Of a stretch of DNA of 64,000 nucleotides, positions 17,635 to 25,763 are shown in pieces. Made by a program: the position numbers and the translations under genes. Source of the DNA: JBBIRW01 sp037441565. GTDB lineage: Bacteria; Desulfobacterota; JBBIRW01. The stretch is taken from positions 124,001 through 188,000 of the forward strand of contig JBBIRW010000002.1 in the NCBI GenBank assembly GCA_037441565.1, read 5' to 3'. Numbering within the stretch: the first letter of the stretch is position 1; each line of letters starts with the position of its first letter. Below the pieces are notes generated by a model. That model was not told the origin of the DNA, made no database searches, and saw only the letters and a list, made by a program, of their open reading frames with translations.

Positions 17635-18882
17635 TCATTTTGTTGCTTTTTGCCTTAATTCCTTTATCTCTTCTTCACTCCTCCATACCCTGTCTCCGGG
17701 AACATATGTGAAATCCTTCCAGATGGCAAAATACGGGAAGTTCGGATCCCATGCAACTTCACCTATATAGGAACCCACGTTAGCCTGATTGTGATATGGG
17801 TGGATATATACAGGTCCCCTTAATGAATCAAACTTCATACCCTTAAGTGCCTTCATCACCTTCTCGCTATCAAAGCTCTTTGCCTTGCTGACAGCCTGTG
17901 CCCATGCCCAGACAGCATCGTAAGCCATAATTGCCCAGCAGGATGGAAATTTTCCCGTATCATTCCTGTATCTATTAAAGAATGCTTCAAATCTTTTACT
18001 GGGCGCAAGCTTCCTGATGGCAAAGAATGGACCTCTTTCATATCCTATGACCCCCTCAACTGCATCCTTACCAAGCGCCTGAAGCACATCTACATCATAA
18101 AGGGCAATAAATTTCACCTTTTCAAAAAGACCGTAGGGCTTTGCCTGCTTTGTAAAGGCAACAAGATCACCTCCCCACAGGTTTGAGTAAACTGCATCAG
18201 GCTTTGCATTGAGGATTGCAGTGATATAAGCGGAAAAATCCTTTTCCCCCAGTTTTGGCCAGAGCTTTCCTATGATCTCCACATCAGGTCTCAACTGTTT
18301 GATCCTTTTTTCAAAGGCAGCTGCCTGAATATGTCCGAATTCGTAATCTGGACCGAGGATCATATATCTTTTGTAGGGAAATTTCGACATATATTCTCCA
18401 ACCGCGCTCCCCTCTATATAGGTATTGGGAACAACACTAAAGATGTAATCGTGCCCCTTTTCCCAGAATGCCCTCTCCGTATTGGATGTATGAGCGATTA
18501 AAACAACCCCGTGCTCCTTTGCAACCTCGGAAACTGCAAGAAGCACTGCACTGCTCACCGGTCCAAGAAGGGCAGCGACTTTTTCCCTCACAATAAGCTC
18601 CCTTGCCTCTCTCGCACCTACATCTGGTTTAAGACCTGCATCCCTCACCAAAAGCTGGATTTTTCTGCCAAGCAAACCCCCTTTTGTATTAATCTCATCC
18701 ACCGCAATCTTCGCACCCTCAACACCTGCAACGCCTAATAATGCAGCCATACCGGTCACATCCTCCACCATCCCCAGTTTCACAACCTTTTCTGCAGCAT
18801 AGGAATTAAGGGAGAAACAGGTAAGGAACATCGAGACAAGAAAGACCAAACCAATTGCCTTCAAGATTCCTGTTTTCTTCAT
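17635..18882 (-). CDS. livK: ABC transporter periplasmic substrate-binding protein, LivK/HAAT type
   Basis: A 415-residue receptor with a clear signal peptide (about residues 1-29, cleavage after SYA), then a two-lobed periplasmic binding fold. The N-terminal KLGMVEDVTGMAALLG and GVEGAKIAVDEINTKGG segments are typical of HAAT receptors, which bind branched-chain amino acids, amides, aromatic acids or short-chain acids. It is the first gene of the operon. ATG 18882 follows AAGGAGG. A -24/-12 promoter lies 39 bases upstream. Association with CoA-transferases rather than amino-acid genes makes an organic acid a likely ligand, by inference. Confidence 0.93.
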   Translation of the reverse strand: MKKTGILKAIGLVFLVSMFLTCFSLNSYAAEKVVKLGMVEDVTGMAALLGVAGVEGAKIAVDEINTKGGLLGRKIQLLVRDAGLKPDVGAREARELIVREKVAALLGPVSSAVLLAVSEVAKEHGVVLIAHTSNTERAFWEKGHDYIFSVVPNTYIEGSAVGEYMSKFPYKRYMILGPDYEFGHIQAAAFEKRIKQLRPDVEIIGKLWPKLGEKDFSAYITAILNAKPDAVYSNLWGGDLVAFTKQAKPYGLFEKVKFIALYDVDVLQALGKDAVEGVIGYERGPFFAIRKLAPSKRFEAFFNRYRNDTGKFPSCWAIMAYDAVWAWAQAVSKAKSFDSEKVMKALKGMKFDSLRGPVYIHPYHNQANVGSYIGEVAWDPNFPYFAIWKDFTYVPGDRVWRSEEEIKELRQKATK

Positions 18883-18920
18883 ATTGAAACCTCCTTAAAG
18901 GATTTTATAGAGAGCATAAA

Positions 18921-18936
18921 AGCAATATTTATACCA
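18921..18936 (-). promoter_or_regulatory. Sigma-54 (-24/-12) promoter of the liv/CoA-transferase operon
   Basis: On the minus strand the site reads TGGTATAAATATTGCT. It fits the RpoN consensus TGGYAYR-N4-TTGCW in full, including the strict ten bases between GG and GC. The start of transcription would be near 18911, giving a leader of about 28 bases with AAGGAGG before the livK ATG. The adjacent gene upstream encodes a sigma-54 activator, which strengthens the call. Confidence 0.85.
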
Positions 18937-19016
18937 TAATTTTAATATCTTTACCGGAGCAATCATTAAGGTAAATAGTGGAAAAATTTATCTTTATTTG
19001 GTTTTGAACGTATTAA

Positions 19017-19059
19017 TGTAGGGAAATCTGGACAAATTTATTGTCGGGAATTTCAGACA
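19017..19059. promoter_or_regulatory. Two 18-bp dyad-like elements, candidate upstream activator sites
   Basis: Two related elements lie between the activator gene and the -24/-12 promoter: TGTAGGGAAATCTGGACA (19017-19034) and TGTCGGGAATTTCAGACA (19042-19059). They agree at 13 of 18 positions. The second is a good palindrome (TGTC...GACA, 14 of 18 bases symmetric). Their starts are 25 bp apart and they sit about 80-140 bp upstream of the promoter. This is the usual position and form of enhancer sites for sigma-54 activators. Confidence 0.6.
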
Positions 19060-19076
19060 TAATTTTTCAAATATCC

Positions 19077-20426
19077 TCAATTCCCTATATTCAATTTCCT
19101 CATTTTCTCATAAAGTGATGATCTGTGAATGCCAAGGAGCTTTGCTGCCTTTGAAACATTCCCACTAGAAATCCTTAAGGCATGGAGGATTGCATGCCTT
19201 TCAGCCTCATGCACAAGATCCTTTATAGGTATAATTGTAATCTCTTTAGCCACTTTTATCCCTTTAATGAGATATCCGGGGAGGTGTTCCTCACTTATCT
19301 CCTTTCCCCCGGATATAGCTACCGCCCTTTCAATAACATTCCTCAGCTCCCTTACATTTCCCGGCCATGGATACGAAAGAAAGATCTCCATAACCTTTGG
19401 ATTAATACTCATCTCCCCTCTTCCCTGTTCTTCACATGCCTCTCTCACAAAATGCTTTGCCAGCAGGGGAATATCCTCCCTCCTTTCACGGAGCGGGGGG
19501 AGGTATATGGAAAAAACGTTGAGTCTGTAGTATAAATCGAGCCTGAACCGTTTCTTTTTAACAAGGGAGTCAAGATTCTGATTTGTCGCTGCAATAAGTC
19601 GAAAATCCACGTTAATCGGTCTTATACCCCCTATCCTCTCCATCTCCCTTTCTTCCAGCACTCTGAGAACCTTAGCCTGCATCTCCGGGGACATATCACC
19701 CACCTCATCAAGGAATAGTGTTCCATGATGTGCAAGCTCAAATTTTCCAGGCTTCCCCTGTTTCGATGCACCGGTGAATGCACCTGGCTCGTAGCCAAAA
19801 AGCTCGCTTTCCAGCAACTCCTTGGGTATGGCAGCACAATTCACACGCACAAAGGGTTTGTATCGGCGCGATGATGCATAATGGATTGCATGGGCAAATA
19901 TCTCCTTCCCTGTCCCGCTCTCCCCTATGAGAAGGACTGTTGCATTTGTTTCAGCAGCCTTCATTGCAAGGATCTTTGCATTCTCTATCGTGGGGCTTTT
20001 TCCGATTATGTTTTCAAATGTATATTTGGAATATTTTAGAGTTTTTAATTCCCTTTCGTAATACTCGACCTTGGATTCAAGCAGATTGAGCCTGCTTGCA
20101 AGCTCCCTTACCTCCTCTATATCCCTGAACATCACCTGACCCACGGCACCCACGATCTCACCGTTTATCTTTATGGGTATCCTCTGCACAATCATATCCT
20201 GCCCTTTTATCCTCTGCCTCCATCCAATTTCAGGCTCACCTGTTTTCACCACAATGTGCATGCGTGTATTTTCTATTACCTCCGTTACATGCTTTCCCAA
20301 TACCTCTTCCTTTTTTAATCCCAGGAATTCCTCATAGGTTTTGTTAAAAAATATTACCTTACCTTTCCTGTCAACCACTATAATGCCAAAATATATATGA
20401 TCAAGAATTATATCGAGGGGTATCAT
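19077..20426 (-). CDS. PAS-domain sigma-54-dependent transcriptional activator
   Basis: A 449-residue bacterial enhancer-binding protein. It has an N-terminal PAS domain (about 1-115), a short coiled coil (about 105-135), and a central AAA+ domain with Walker A GESGTGKE, the sigma-54 contact loop GAFTGA, Walker B GTLFLDEVGD and a WPGNVRELRN sensor region. A Fis-type helix-turn-helix ends the protein (GNVSKAAKLLGIHRSSLYEK). There is no receiver domain, so it senses a signal directly through PAS rather than by phosphorylation. It sits directly upstream of a perfect -24/-12 promoter and paired dyads, so the livKHMGF-CoA-transferase operon is the obvious target. Confidence 0.95.
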   Translation of the reverse strand: MIPLDIILDHIYFGIIVVDRKGKVIFFNKTYEEFLGLKKEEVLGKHVTEVIENTRMHIVVKTGEPEIGWRQRIKGQDMIVQRIPIKINGEIVGAVGQVMFRDIEEVRELASRLNLLESKVEYYERELKTLKYSKYTFENIIGKSPTIENAKILAMKAAETNATVLLIGESGTGKEIFAHAIHYASSRRYKPFVRVNCAAIPKELLESELFGYEPGAFTGASKQGKPGKFELAHHGTLFLDEVGDMSPEMQAKVLRVLEEREMERIGGIRPINVDFRLIAATNQNLDSLVKKKRFRLDLYYRLNVFSIYLPPLRERREDIPLLAKHFVREACEEQGRGEMSINPKVMEIFLSYPWPGNVRELRNVIERAVAISGGKEISEEHLPGYLIKGIKVAKEITIIPIKDLVHEAERHAILHALRISSGNVSKAAKLLGIHRSSLYEKMRKLNIGN

Positions 20427-20453
20427 ATTTTGATACTCGAATAAACATTGAAA

Positions 20454-21857
20454 TCATAGATGCACAAAATAATTATTCCATGATATATCAATTGTTTCTT
20501 TTGAAAGAACAGGCTTATGATGATAATATCGAGCCATATCAACTATCTGTTCTATAAGAGCTGCAGGGTGGGAAGCACATAATCTAACACCTTTCTTTTC
20601 ATAATACTCAGAAATCAGATACTTAAACACATCTTCCCTAAACTCTATTTCATTTTTTTCACACACCCTTTTAAATATCTCCTTATATTCCTCAATAGAA
20701 GGATGATCGACTTTTATCTTATAACGTATTCTCCTCAAAAACCCCTCATCAACAAGATCTCCTGGTTCGATATTTGTAGAAAAAATTATCAGCTGATCGA
20801 ACGGGATTTCGAAAGTTAATCCCGTGTGGAGAGTAAGAAAATCTATTCTTCTGTCCAGTGGAACTATCCATCTGTTGAGAAGATCCCTTGGGGGAATAAG
20901 TTGTCTACCAAAATCATCAACGATGAAAATTCCATTGTTTGCTTTTATCTGAAGTGGTGCATCATAAAATTTCGAAACGGGATTGTAATTAAGTTCAAGC
21001 ATCTTTAGATTCATCTCTCCGCCAACCCTTATAACAGGCCTTTTTATGAGAACCCATCTTGTATCCTGAGTGGGATCGGTTATCTCGCTTACCATTTTAT
21101 GATTCAGAGGATCAAAAATAGTAATAATATGAGAAGCAACATACAGAGCATATGGAACATAGATATCATCATCAAAAAGTGTGCATATTCTCATGGCGAT
21201 ACTCGTTTTACCACTACCTGTAGGGCCATAAAGGAATATTGATTTCCCAGAGCTTGCAGCCAATCCTATCCTCTTAATAAGATCATCCTTCAGGACGAGA
21301 TCAGAAAGGACATTTCTTACATCATCCTCATTTATTTTTACATTTTTTATTGTTTGAGCTATAACCATGTTACGATAGGTTTCAATAGGAACAGGTGCTG
21401 GACCGGAATAATGACAAATGTCAAGAAGTTCCAGAGCCATTGCCCTGCCCTGGGGCGTCAGGGTGTAACGAAAACTTTCTCTCTTATAATCCGCACTGCT
21501 TTTTACTTCAACCAGACGCTCCCTTCTCAACATTTGAATTATGCCATCAACTATTGAAACGGGAAGCCTAACACCTGCTGATACATCAGAAATCGTAAAT
21601 TCACCAATTGTTAGTAGATTTTTGAGTATTAACTCAGAAAGAAAATTTGCTGGAATTCCAGTATCTGCAATATTTCTGGGCATTGACGGGATTTTTCTTA
21701 AAAAGGATTTAAGTTTATCCTCGGTTATGAATCCAAGGGCAACAAGATTTTCCCCAAGCCTTCCACCATATACTTTCTGCCTTGCAAGGGCTTTTTCAAT
21801 TTGTTCCTCCGTTAAAAGTCCCTCCTGAATAAGTCTTTTTCCTATAAACTCTTCCAA
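20454..21857 (-). CDS. AAA ATPase with N-terminal MshEN-like and winged-helix regions
   Basis: A 467-residue protein. Residues 1-50 (GKRLIQEGLLTEEQIEKALA, GGRLGENLVALGFI) resemble the MshEN domain of type II secretion/pilus ATPases, known to bind c-di-GMP or act as an adaptor. A winged-helix-like stretch follows (about 75-145), then an AAA ATPase core: Walker A GPTGSGKTS near 210, Walker B GIFIVDDFGRQ near 310 and an FSTNIEP sensor near 360. It is not a secretion ATPase, because the arginine-rich and His-box regions are absent. The function is unknown; similar ATPases often act as regulators. TTG 21857 follows AAGGAG. It lies 27 bp upstream of the sigma-54 activator gene. Confidence 0.75.
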   Translation of the reverse strand: MEEFIGKRLIQEGLLTEEQIEKALARQKVYGGRLGENLVALGFITEDKLKSFLRKIPSMPRNIADTGIPANFLSELILKNLLTIGEFTISDVSAGVRLPVSIVDGIIQMLRRERLVEVKSSADYKRESFRYTLTPQGRAMALELLDICHYSGPAPVPIETYRNMVIAQTIKNVKINEDDVRNVLSDLVLKDDLIKRIGLAASSGKSIFLYGPTGSGKTSIAMRICTLFDDDIYVPYALYVASHIITIFDPLNHKMVSEITDPTQDTRWVLIKRPVIRVGGEMNLKMLELNYNPVSKFYDAPLQIKANNGIFIVDDFGRQLIPPRDLLNRWIVPLDRRIDFLTLHTGLTFEIPFDQLIIFSTNIEPGDLVDEGFLRRIRYKIKVDHPSIEEYKEIFKRVCEKNEIEFREDVFKYLISEYYEKKGVRLCASHPAALIEQIVDMARYYHHKPVLSKETIDISWNNYFVHL

Positions 21858-22014
21858 ACTTTTCTCCTTATTATTTTACGGTTATGATCGCTGTTAAATC
21901 TTTCTAAAGGCTTCGCTGCATCCTCATACATATTTGAGATAAAATAGGCAACCATAGGACCATTCCCATAATCTGTAAATATAATAAATACTTTTTATCC
22001 ATTTCACAATAACT

Positions 22015-22356
22015 TTAAACAATCTCGATCCTGTCCCCGATAGTTGTCCCTGTCCTTTCAAGTGTGCCAGAGGGAAGTTCTACAGCACTGATGGCATTAA
22101 AATGGAATCCAGCCAATCTGTTTGGGGGCAAGCCCTTTCTTATCGCTACAACAGTATTATCCTTCCCGAGAAAAATAACATCTATGTGGAACTTCATCCC
22201 CAGCGTATGGATTGCAACACATGGTCTCAATACGAGAGCCTCACTATCAGATATAGACTTTTTACCGATGAGTCCCTTTAAGCGAGAAAAGAAATTATCC
22301 GCCATTTCTGCTCTTTCAGCAATGACCTTACCCTTTGAGACATTAATTATCCTCAT
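22015..22356 (-). CDS. DUF192 family protein
   Basis: A 113-residue protein with DUF192 hallmarks: RLKGLIGKKSI, then LVLRPCVAIHTLGMKFHIDVIFL, and the C-terminal VELPSGTLERTGTTIGD. No signal peptide is seen, unlike many members. Function is not established for the family. Divergent from the next gene. Confidence 0.85.
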   Translation of the reverse strand: MRIINVSKGKVIAERAEMADNFFSRLKGLIGKKSISDSEALVLRPCVAIHTLGMKFHIDVIFLGKDNTVVAIRKGLPPNRLAGFHFNAISAVELPSGTLERTGTTIGDRIEIV

Positions 22357-22435
22357 GTGCTGATCTCTATTATTGTAAAGACTCTGGAAATTTTACATAA
22401 TTTATTTAAATAATCAAAGTGATTGAAAATTTACC

Positions 22436-23107
22436 ATGAATATTGAAACACTCCTCCTGGTCATTGAATCCATACTTCTTACCTTCACCATATTTCTTCT
22501 GCTATACAGTATCAAGGAAGGCAGGGAGAGAAAAAAACTTATACTTCAGGTTGAAAGGGCAACAAAAACCCTTACACGTCTTGAATATTTTCTCACGGTT
22601 ATCGAATCCATGATGGATGCAAAAACTGAAGTGATTGCATGCATTACAGGAAGACATCCTTCGGGAGACGATGAAAAGAAGGTAAGGGAGATAGTCGATG
22701 CCATAAGAAGGCTAAGGGCAAAGGGAATAATAGTGAGATATATGCTTCCAAAATTTTATGATCGCCTCTACACAGGCTATCTCTACACAGTAGCAGGTGC
22801 TGAGGTAAGGTTCAGTGCGTGCCATATGATTCACAGTATTAGATACATGATTGTTGATCAGGAAGTTGTTGTTATTGGAATACCAGAAAGTGCAGGAGAA
22901 AAGGAGGCAACAAAGAAAGGTTACCGAATACTATCACCTGGACTTGCCCTGATACTGAGGGATCATTTCTACCGTTGCTGGGGTGAAAATTTAGATCTTT
23001 CAGGATACTTAATGGAGGTCCTCCACCAGACAGGCGCATCTATTGATCAGCTTGCAATGGAATTAGGTATATCGAGGGAAGAACTGGTGAAATTTACGAA
23101 AGATTAG
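22436..23107 (+). CDS. Membrane-anchored protein with PLD-like domain
   Basis: A 223-residue protein: an N-terminal transmembrane helix (about 5-25), a short coiled region, then an alpha/beta domain. HSIRYMIVDQEVVVIGIPE near residue 140 resembles the half-site of phospholipase D-like domains (H-x-K/R-x4-D), but only one such half-site is visible and the lysine is replaced by Arg. A C-terminal segment (GASIDQLAMELGISREELVK) looks like a small helix-turn-helix. I would call it a degenerate PLD-like or TrmB-associated domain protein of unknown role. No ribosome site is evident before ATG 22436. Confidence 0.55.
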   Translation: MNIETLLLVIESILLTFTIFLLLYSIKEGRERKKLILQVERATKTLTRLEYFLTVIESMMDAKTEVIACITGRHPSGDDEKKVREIVDAIRRLRAKGIIVRYMLPKFYDRLYTGYLYTVAGAEVRFSACHMIHSIRYMIVDQEVVVIGIPESAGEKEATKKGYRILSPGLALILRDHFYRCWGENLDLSGYLMEVLHQTGASIDQLAMELGISREELVKFTKD

Positions 23108-23112
23108 TCTCC

Positions 23113-23211
23113 TGGCGGAAGCGGATGGGAATCGAACCCACCACAGACGCCCCTCAGCGCCTGCCACTGGATTTGAAGTCCAGGAGGGCCACCAGTGCCC
23201 CTTCCGCTTCC
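23113..23211 (-). tRNA. selC: tRNA-Sec (anticodon TCA)
   Basis: A 99-base selenocysteine tRNA. It has an eight-base acceptor arm (GGAAGCGG / CCGCTTCC), an anticodon stem-loop CTGGA-CTTCAAA-TCCAG with anticodon UCA, a long variable arm (CAGGCGC...GCGTCTG) and a T arm GGG-TTCGATT-CCC. The discriminator G and CCA end are encoded (GCCA, 23116-23113). The overall sequence closely follows bacterial selC. Neighbouring selA/selB genes are absent from the window. The tRNA shows that the genome decodes UGA as selenocysteine in some genes. Confidence 0.97.
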
Positions 23212-23480
23212 CTGATATATCCTACCATCAACTATCATCAGATTGTAACCGACTTTACCAGGAAACTCTATACCATTTATAGGCATCATGTGCTTTTACC
23301 GGGAAATCACCAAAGTGTATAACAAATAGTGAGCTTTCTGATCATCTCATATTATATTCTAACTGATGAATCCTGCGTATTCCTCATCTTCAGTCTTTCC
23401 TAAATTTACCCACAATCCAGAAGTTAAATGCAGAAAAACAAAAATCGTATATATCTTTCCCCGTGTTTATCTATTATCTG
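23212..23480. other. Intergenic stretch with no recognised feature
   Basis: About 270 A/T-rich bases between selC and the terminator of the isocitrate dehydrogenase-family gene. The selC promoter must lie at its left end. I see no conserved RNA, repeat or convincing coding sequence. Confidence 0.5.
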
Positions 23481-23513
23481 GAAAATAAAAAACCCCCTCA
23501 GATGAGGGGGTTT
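23481..23513 (-). terminator. Rho-independent terminator of the icd-like gene
   Basis: A ten-base stem, AAACCCCCTC / GAGGGGGTTT, around an AGAT loop (23490-23513). On the minus strand it runs into a T-rich tract (TTTTTTATTTTCC). It lies 26 bases past the stop codon of the icd-like gene. Confidence 0.9.
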
Positions 23514-23538
23514 CTCCGAAAGTTAAATTCCTGTAGGA

Positions 23539-24756
23539 TCAGGCAACTCCCTGATAAGTCCTCCACCTCTCTTCGAGTCTCGGATCGTTTATCGTATCAA
23601 GCAAGTAGTTGCAGAAATCCCTTCCTGTTGCACCTGTTGCTCTTCCAGTAATAACAAGTTTCTTTTCAAATTGACCGCATATATCAAGGGCCATCTCCAG
23701 TTTTTTCCCTAATTCCGGATAACCGATGTGATTGAGAAGCATCGCGCCAGCCCTTATTACACTTGATGGATCCGCATACTGGGTCCTTCCCTCCTGAACC
23801 ATTCTTGGAGCACTTCCATGGATCGCCTCAAACATTGCATATTTTTTCCCGATATTTGCAGATCCTGCGGTTCCAACTCCTCCCTGAAACTCAGCAGCCT
23901 CATCCGTGATTATATCTCCGTAGAGATTTGGCAGCACAAAGACTTGAAATTCTGTCCGCCTCTTTGTGTCTATTAGTTTTGCTGTCATTATATCGATGAA
24001 CCAGTCATCAGCATTGATCTCAGGATATTCCTTCGCAATATTGTAGAAGGTTCTCAGAAAGAGACCATCAGTTGTTTTAACCACATTTGCTTTCGTTACT
24101 GCAGTCACCCTCTTTTTCCCGGTCTTTCTTGCATACTCAAATCCAAGTCTTATTATCCTATCGCTTCCCGGTTCCGTGATTACCTTGAAATCTATTGCAA
24201 GTCCAGGAATAACCTCCAATCCATAGGGACCAAGGGCATACACATCCTCAGTATTCTCCCTGAAAAATATCCAATCGATACCCTCGGATGGAACCCTCAC
24301 TGGACGGACATTTGCAAAGAGGTCGAGCTCTTTCCTGATTGCTACATTTGCTGATTCTATATTGGGCCAGGGATCCCCCGCCTTCGGCGTTGTCGTGGGC
24401 CCTTTGAGAAGCACATGGCATTTCTTTATCTCCTCAAGAACATCATCAGGTATTGCCTTCATAACTGCTGCCCTTCTTTCAATAGTAAGACCCTCTATTG
24501 TACGGAACTCCACCTTCCCATTCTTAACCTCGTCCTTTAGCAGATGTTCCAGCACACGATGTGCCTCAGATGTTATATATGGACCAATCCCATCTCCACC
24601 TACCACTCCTATGATTATGGGCTTCAGCTCAGCAAAGTTGATCCACTCCGTCTCTTTTTTAATGGTCTCAAACCTCTTTATCTGGGGCTCAAGCATCTTT
24701 GCGAAGTGCTCCTTGGCCTTTTCAATCTGCTCCTTGTAATTTAATAAAACATTCAT
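23539..24756 (-). CDS. icd: Isocitrate/isopropylmalate dehydrogenase family protein, probable isocitrate dehydrogenase
   Basis: A 405-residue beta-decarboxylating dehydrogenase. Family marks: GGDGIGPYI, KGPTTTP, a phosphoryl/substrate loop with the arginines of RKELDLFANVRPVR, WIFFRENTEDVYAL, NLYGDIITDEAAE with the metal-binding Asp residues, and the coenzyme region HGSAPRMV. The loop is more like isocitrate than isopropylmalate dehydrogenases, hence the call, but the exact substrate and NAD/NADP preference are not certain. The N-terminus has an extra charged segment of about 45 residues. ATG 24756 follows GGGAGG. A strong terminator closes this single-gene unit. Confidence 0.8.
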   Translation of the reverse strand: MNVLLNYKEQIEKAKEHFAKMLEPQIKRFETIKKETEWINFAELKPIIIGVVGGDGIGPYITSEAHRVLEHLLKDEVKNGKVEFRTIEGLTIERRAAVMKAIPDDVLEEIKKCHVLLKGPTTTPKAGDPWPNIESANVAIRKELDLFANVRPVRVPSEGIDWIFFRENTEDVYALGPYGLEVIPGLAIDFKVITEPGSDRIIRLGFEYARKTGKKRVTAVTKANVVKTTDGLFLRTFYNIAKEYPEINADDWFIDIMTAKLIDTKRRTEFQVFVLPNLYGDIITDEAAEFQGGVGTAGSANIGKKYAMFEAIHGSAPRMVQEGRTQYADPSSVIRAGAMLLNHIGYPELGKKLEMALDICGQFEKKLVITGRATGATGRDFCNYLLDTINDPRLEERWRTYQGVA

Positions 24757-24952
24757 AAGGCCTCCCTTCTTTTTTATCTGTTATTTAATGGTAATTCCAA
24801 TCAATGATAATTTTTTGCAAAAAATAAATCAATAAAAAAGTTCCACTATGCAGCGATCCCTGATTTCCTATATTAATGTTCACAAAAAAGGGGGTTCCTG
24901 CTAATATTTCAGAAAATTCTATCACTTTAATTTTATAGTATGGAGGTAGATC

Positions 24953-25741
24953 ATGTTTTACAAGTGCTCAAAAGAAAAGGATGAAGCAAGGGCAATTGTT
25001 GTGCTCACACCTTCAGAGTCAAAGAGGCTTATTGCAAAGGGCGTAAAGGAGATGCCCGAGGTAAAAGAGGCAATGAAGAGTGGAAGAATCGTGATCATCG
25101 GCGGGACCACAAATGCCTACGTTGCCGAGGAACTCACAGGGAAGGGGGTTCACAAATTCTGGTTTGCCGCTGGAAGAATTGCATTTGGAGAGCTTGGTGC
25201 AAATGATCCTGAAAAGAGGATTAAACCCATAGTGCTTATAAATGGATCCATCGTGGATATGAAGCCTGATGAGGTCCTTATGGAATTTACTGCAAAAGAT
25301 GTTTATATAAAAGGAGCAAACGCTGTGGATCCTTATGGGAATGCTGGCATTTTAATGTCAAATGATAGAGGGGGGACGATCGGAGCAGCGATTGGAATAC
25401 TTCAGGCAAGGGGGAGCCATATAATTGTCCCGGTTGGTTTGGAAAAGCTCATCCCCTCTGTTGTTGATGCATCAACAAAGTGTGGAAAGGGGCGCATTAA
25501 TTTTTCAACGGGAGATACAGTAGGTCTTATGCCCCTTGTGAGTGCAAGGGTTATCACTGAGATCCAGGCCATTGATCTGCTCTTTGGCAATGCTGGGGTC
25601 AAAGCAACACATGTTGCATCAGGAGGTGTTGCGGGCTCAGAAGGTTCCGTGGTCCTTCTTCTCGAAGGGAAACATGATGAAATCAAAAAGGCTTTTGATT
25701 TCATTAATTCATTGAAAGGCGAAAAGGCGATTTTACCGTAA
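24953..25741 (+). CDS. Conserved protein of unknown function
   Basis: A 262-residue protein that I do not recognise. It is soluble, with no signal or membrane segments, and glycine-rich. Striking segments are IVIIGGTTNAYVAEEL near residue 48, KGANAVDPYGNAGI near 122, GGTIGAAIGILQARG near 140 and ATHVASGGVAGSEGS near 222. The many short Gly-rich turns suggest a nucleotide- or phosphate-binding enzyme. ATG 24953 has GGAGG six bases upstream. The phosphoribosyltransferase gene follows 22 bp later on the same strand, so the pair may be an operon. Confidence 0.75.
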   Translation: MFYKCSKEKDEARAIVVLTPSESKRLIAKGVKEMPEVKEAMKSGRIVIIGGTTNAYVAEELTGKGVHKFWFAAGRIAFGELGANDPEKRIKPIVLINGSIVDMKPDEVLMEFTAKDVYIKGANAVDPYGNAGILMSNDRGGTIGAAIGILQARGSHIIVPVGLEKLIPSVVDASTKCGKGRINFSTGDTVGLMPLVSARVITEIQAIDLLFGNAGVKATHVASGGVAGSEGSVVLLLEGKHDEIKKAFDFINSLKGEKAILP

Positions 25742-25763
25742 GTATATTAACAATTTGTGATCA

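Noticed and set aside
22357..22435. Riboswitch or structured leader between the DUF192 gene and the PLD-like gene
   Set aside because: The gap is only 79 bases and A/T-rich; no pairing pattern stands out.
23104..23289. Short open frame across the tRNA-Sec gene
   Set aside because: It overlaps the tRNA entirely; the RNA structure is unambiguous.
23539..24756. 3-isopropylmalate dehydrogenase (leuB) as the identity of the decarboxylating dehydrogenase
   Set aside because: No leucine-pathway genes are nearby and the active-site loop and length fit isocitrate dehydrogenase-like members better, though this is not certain.
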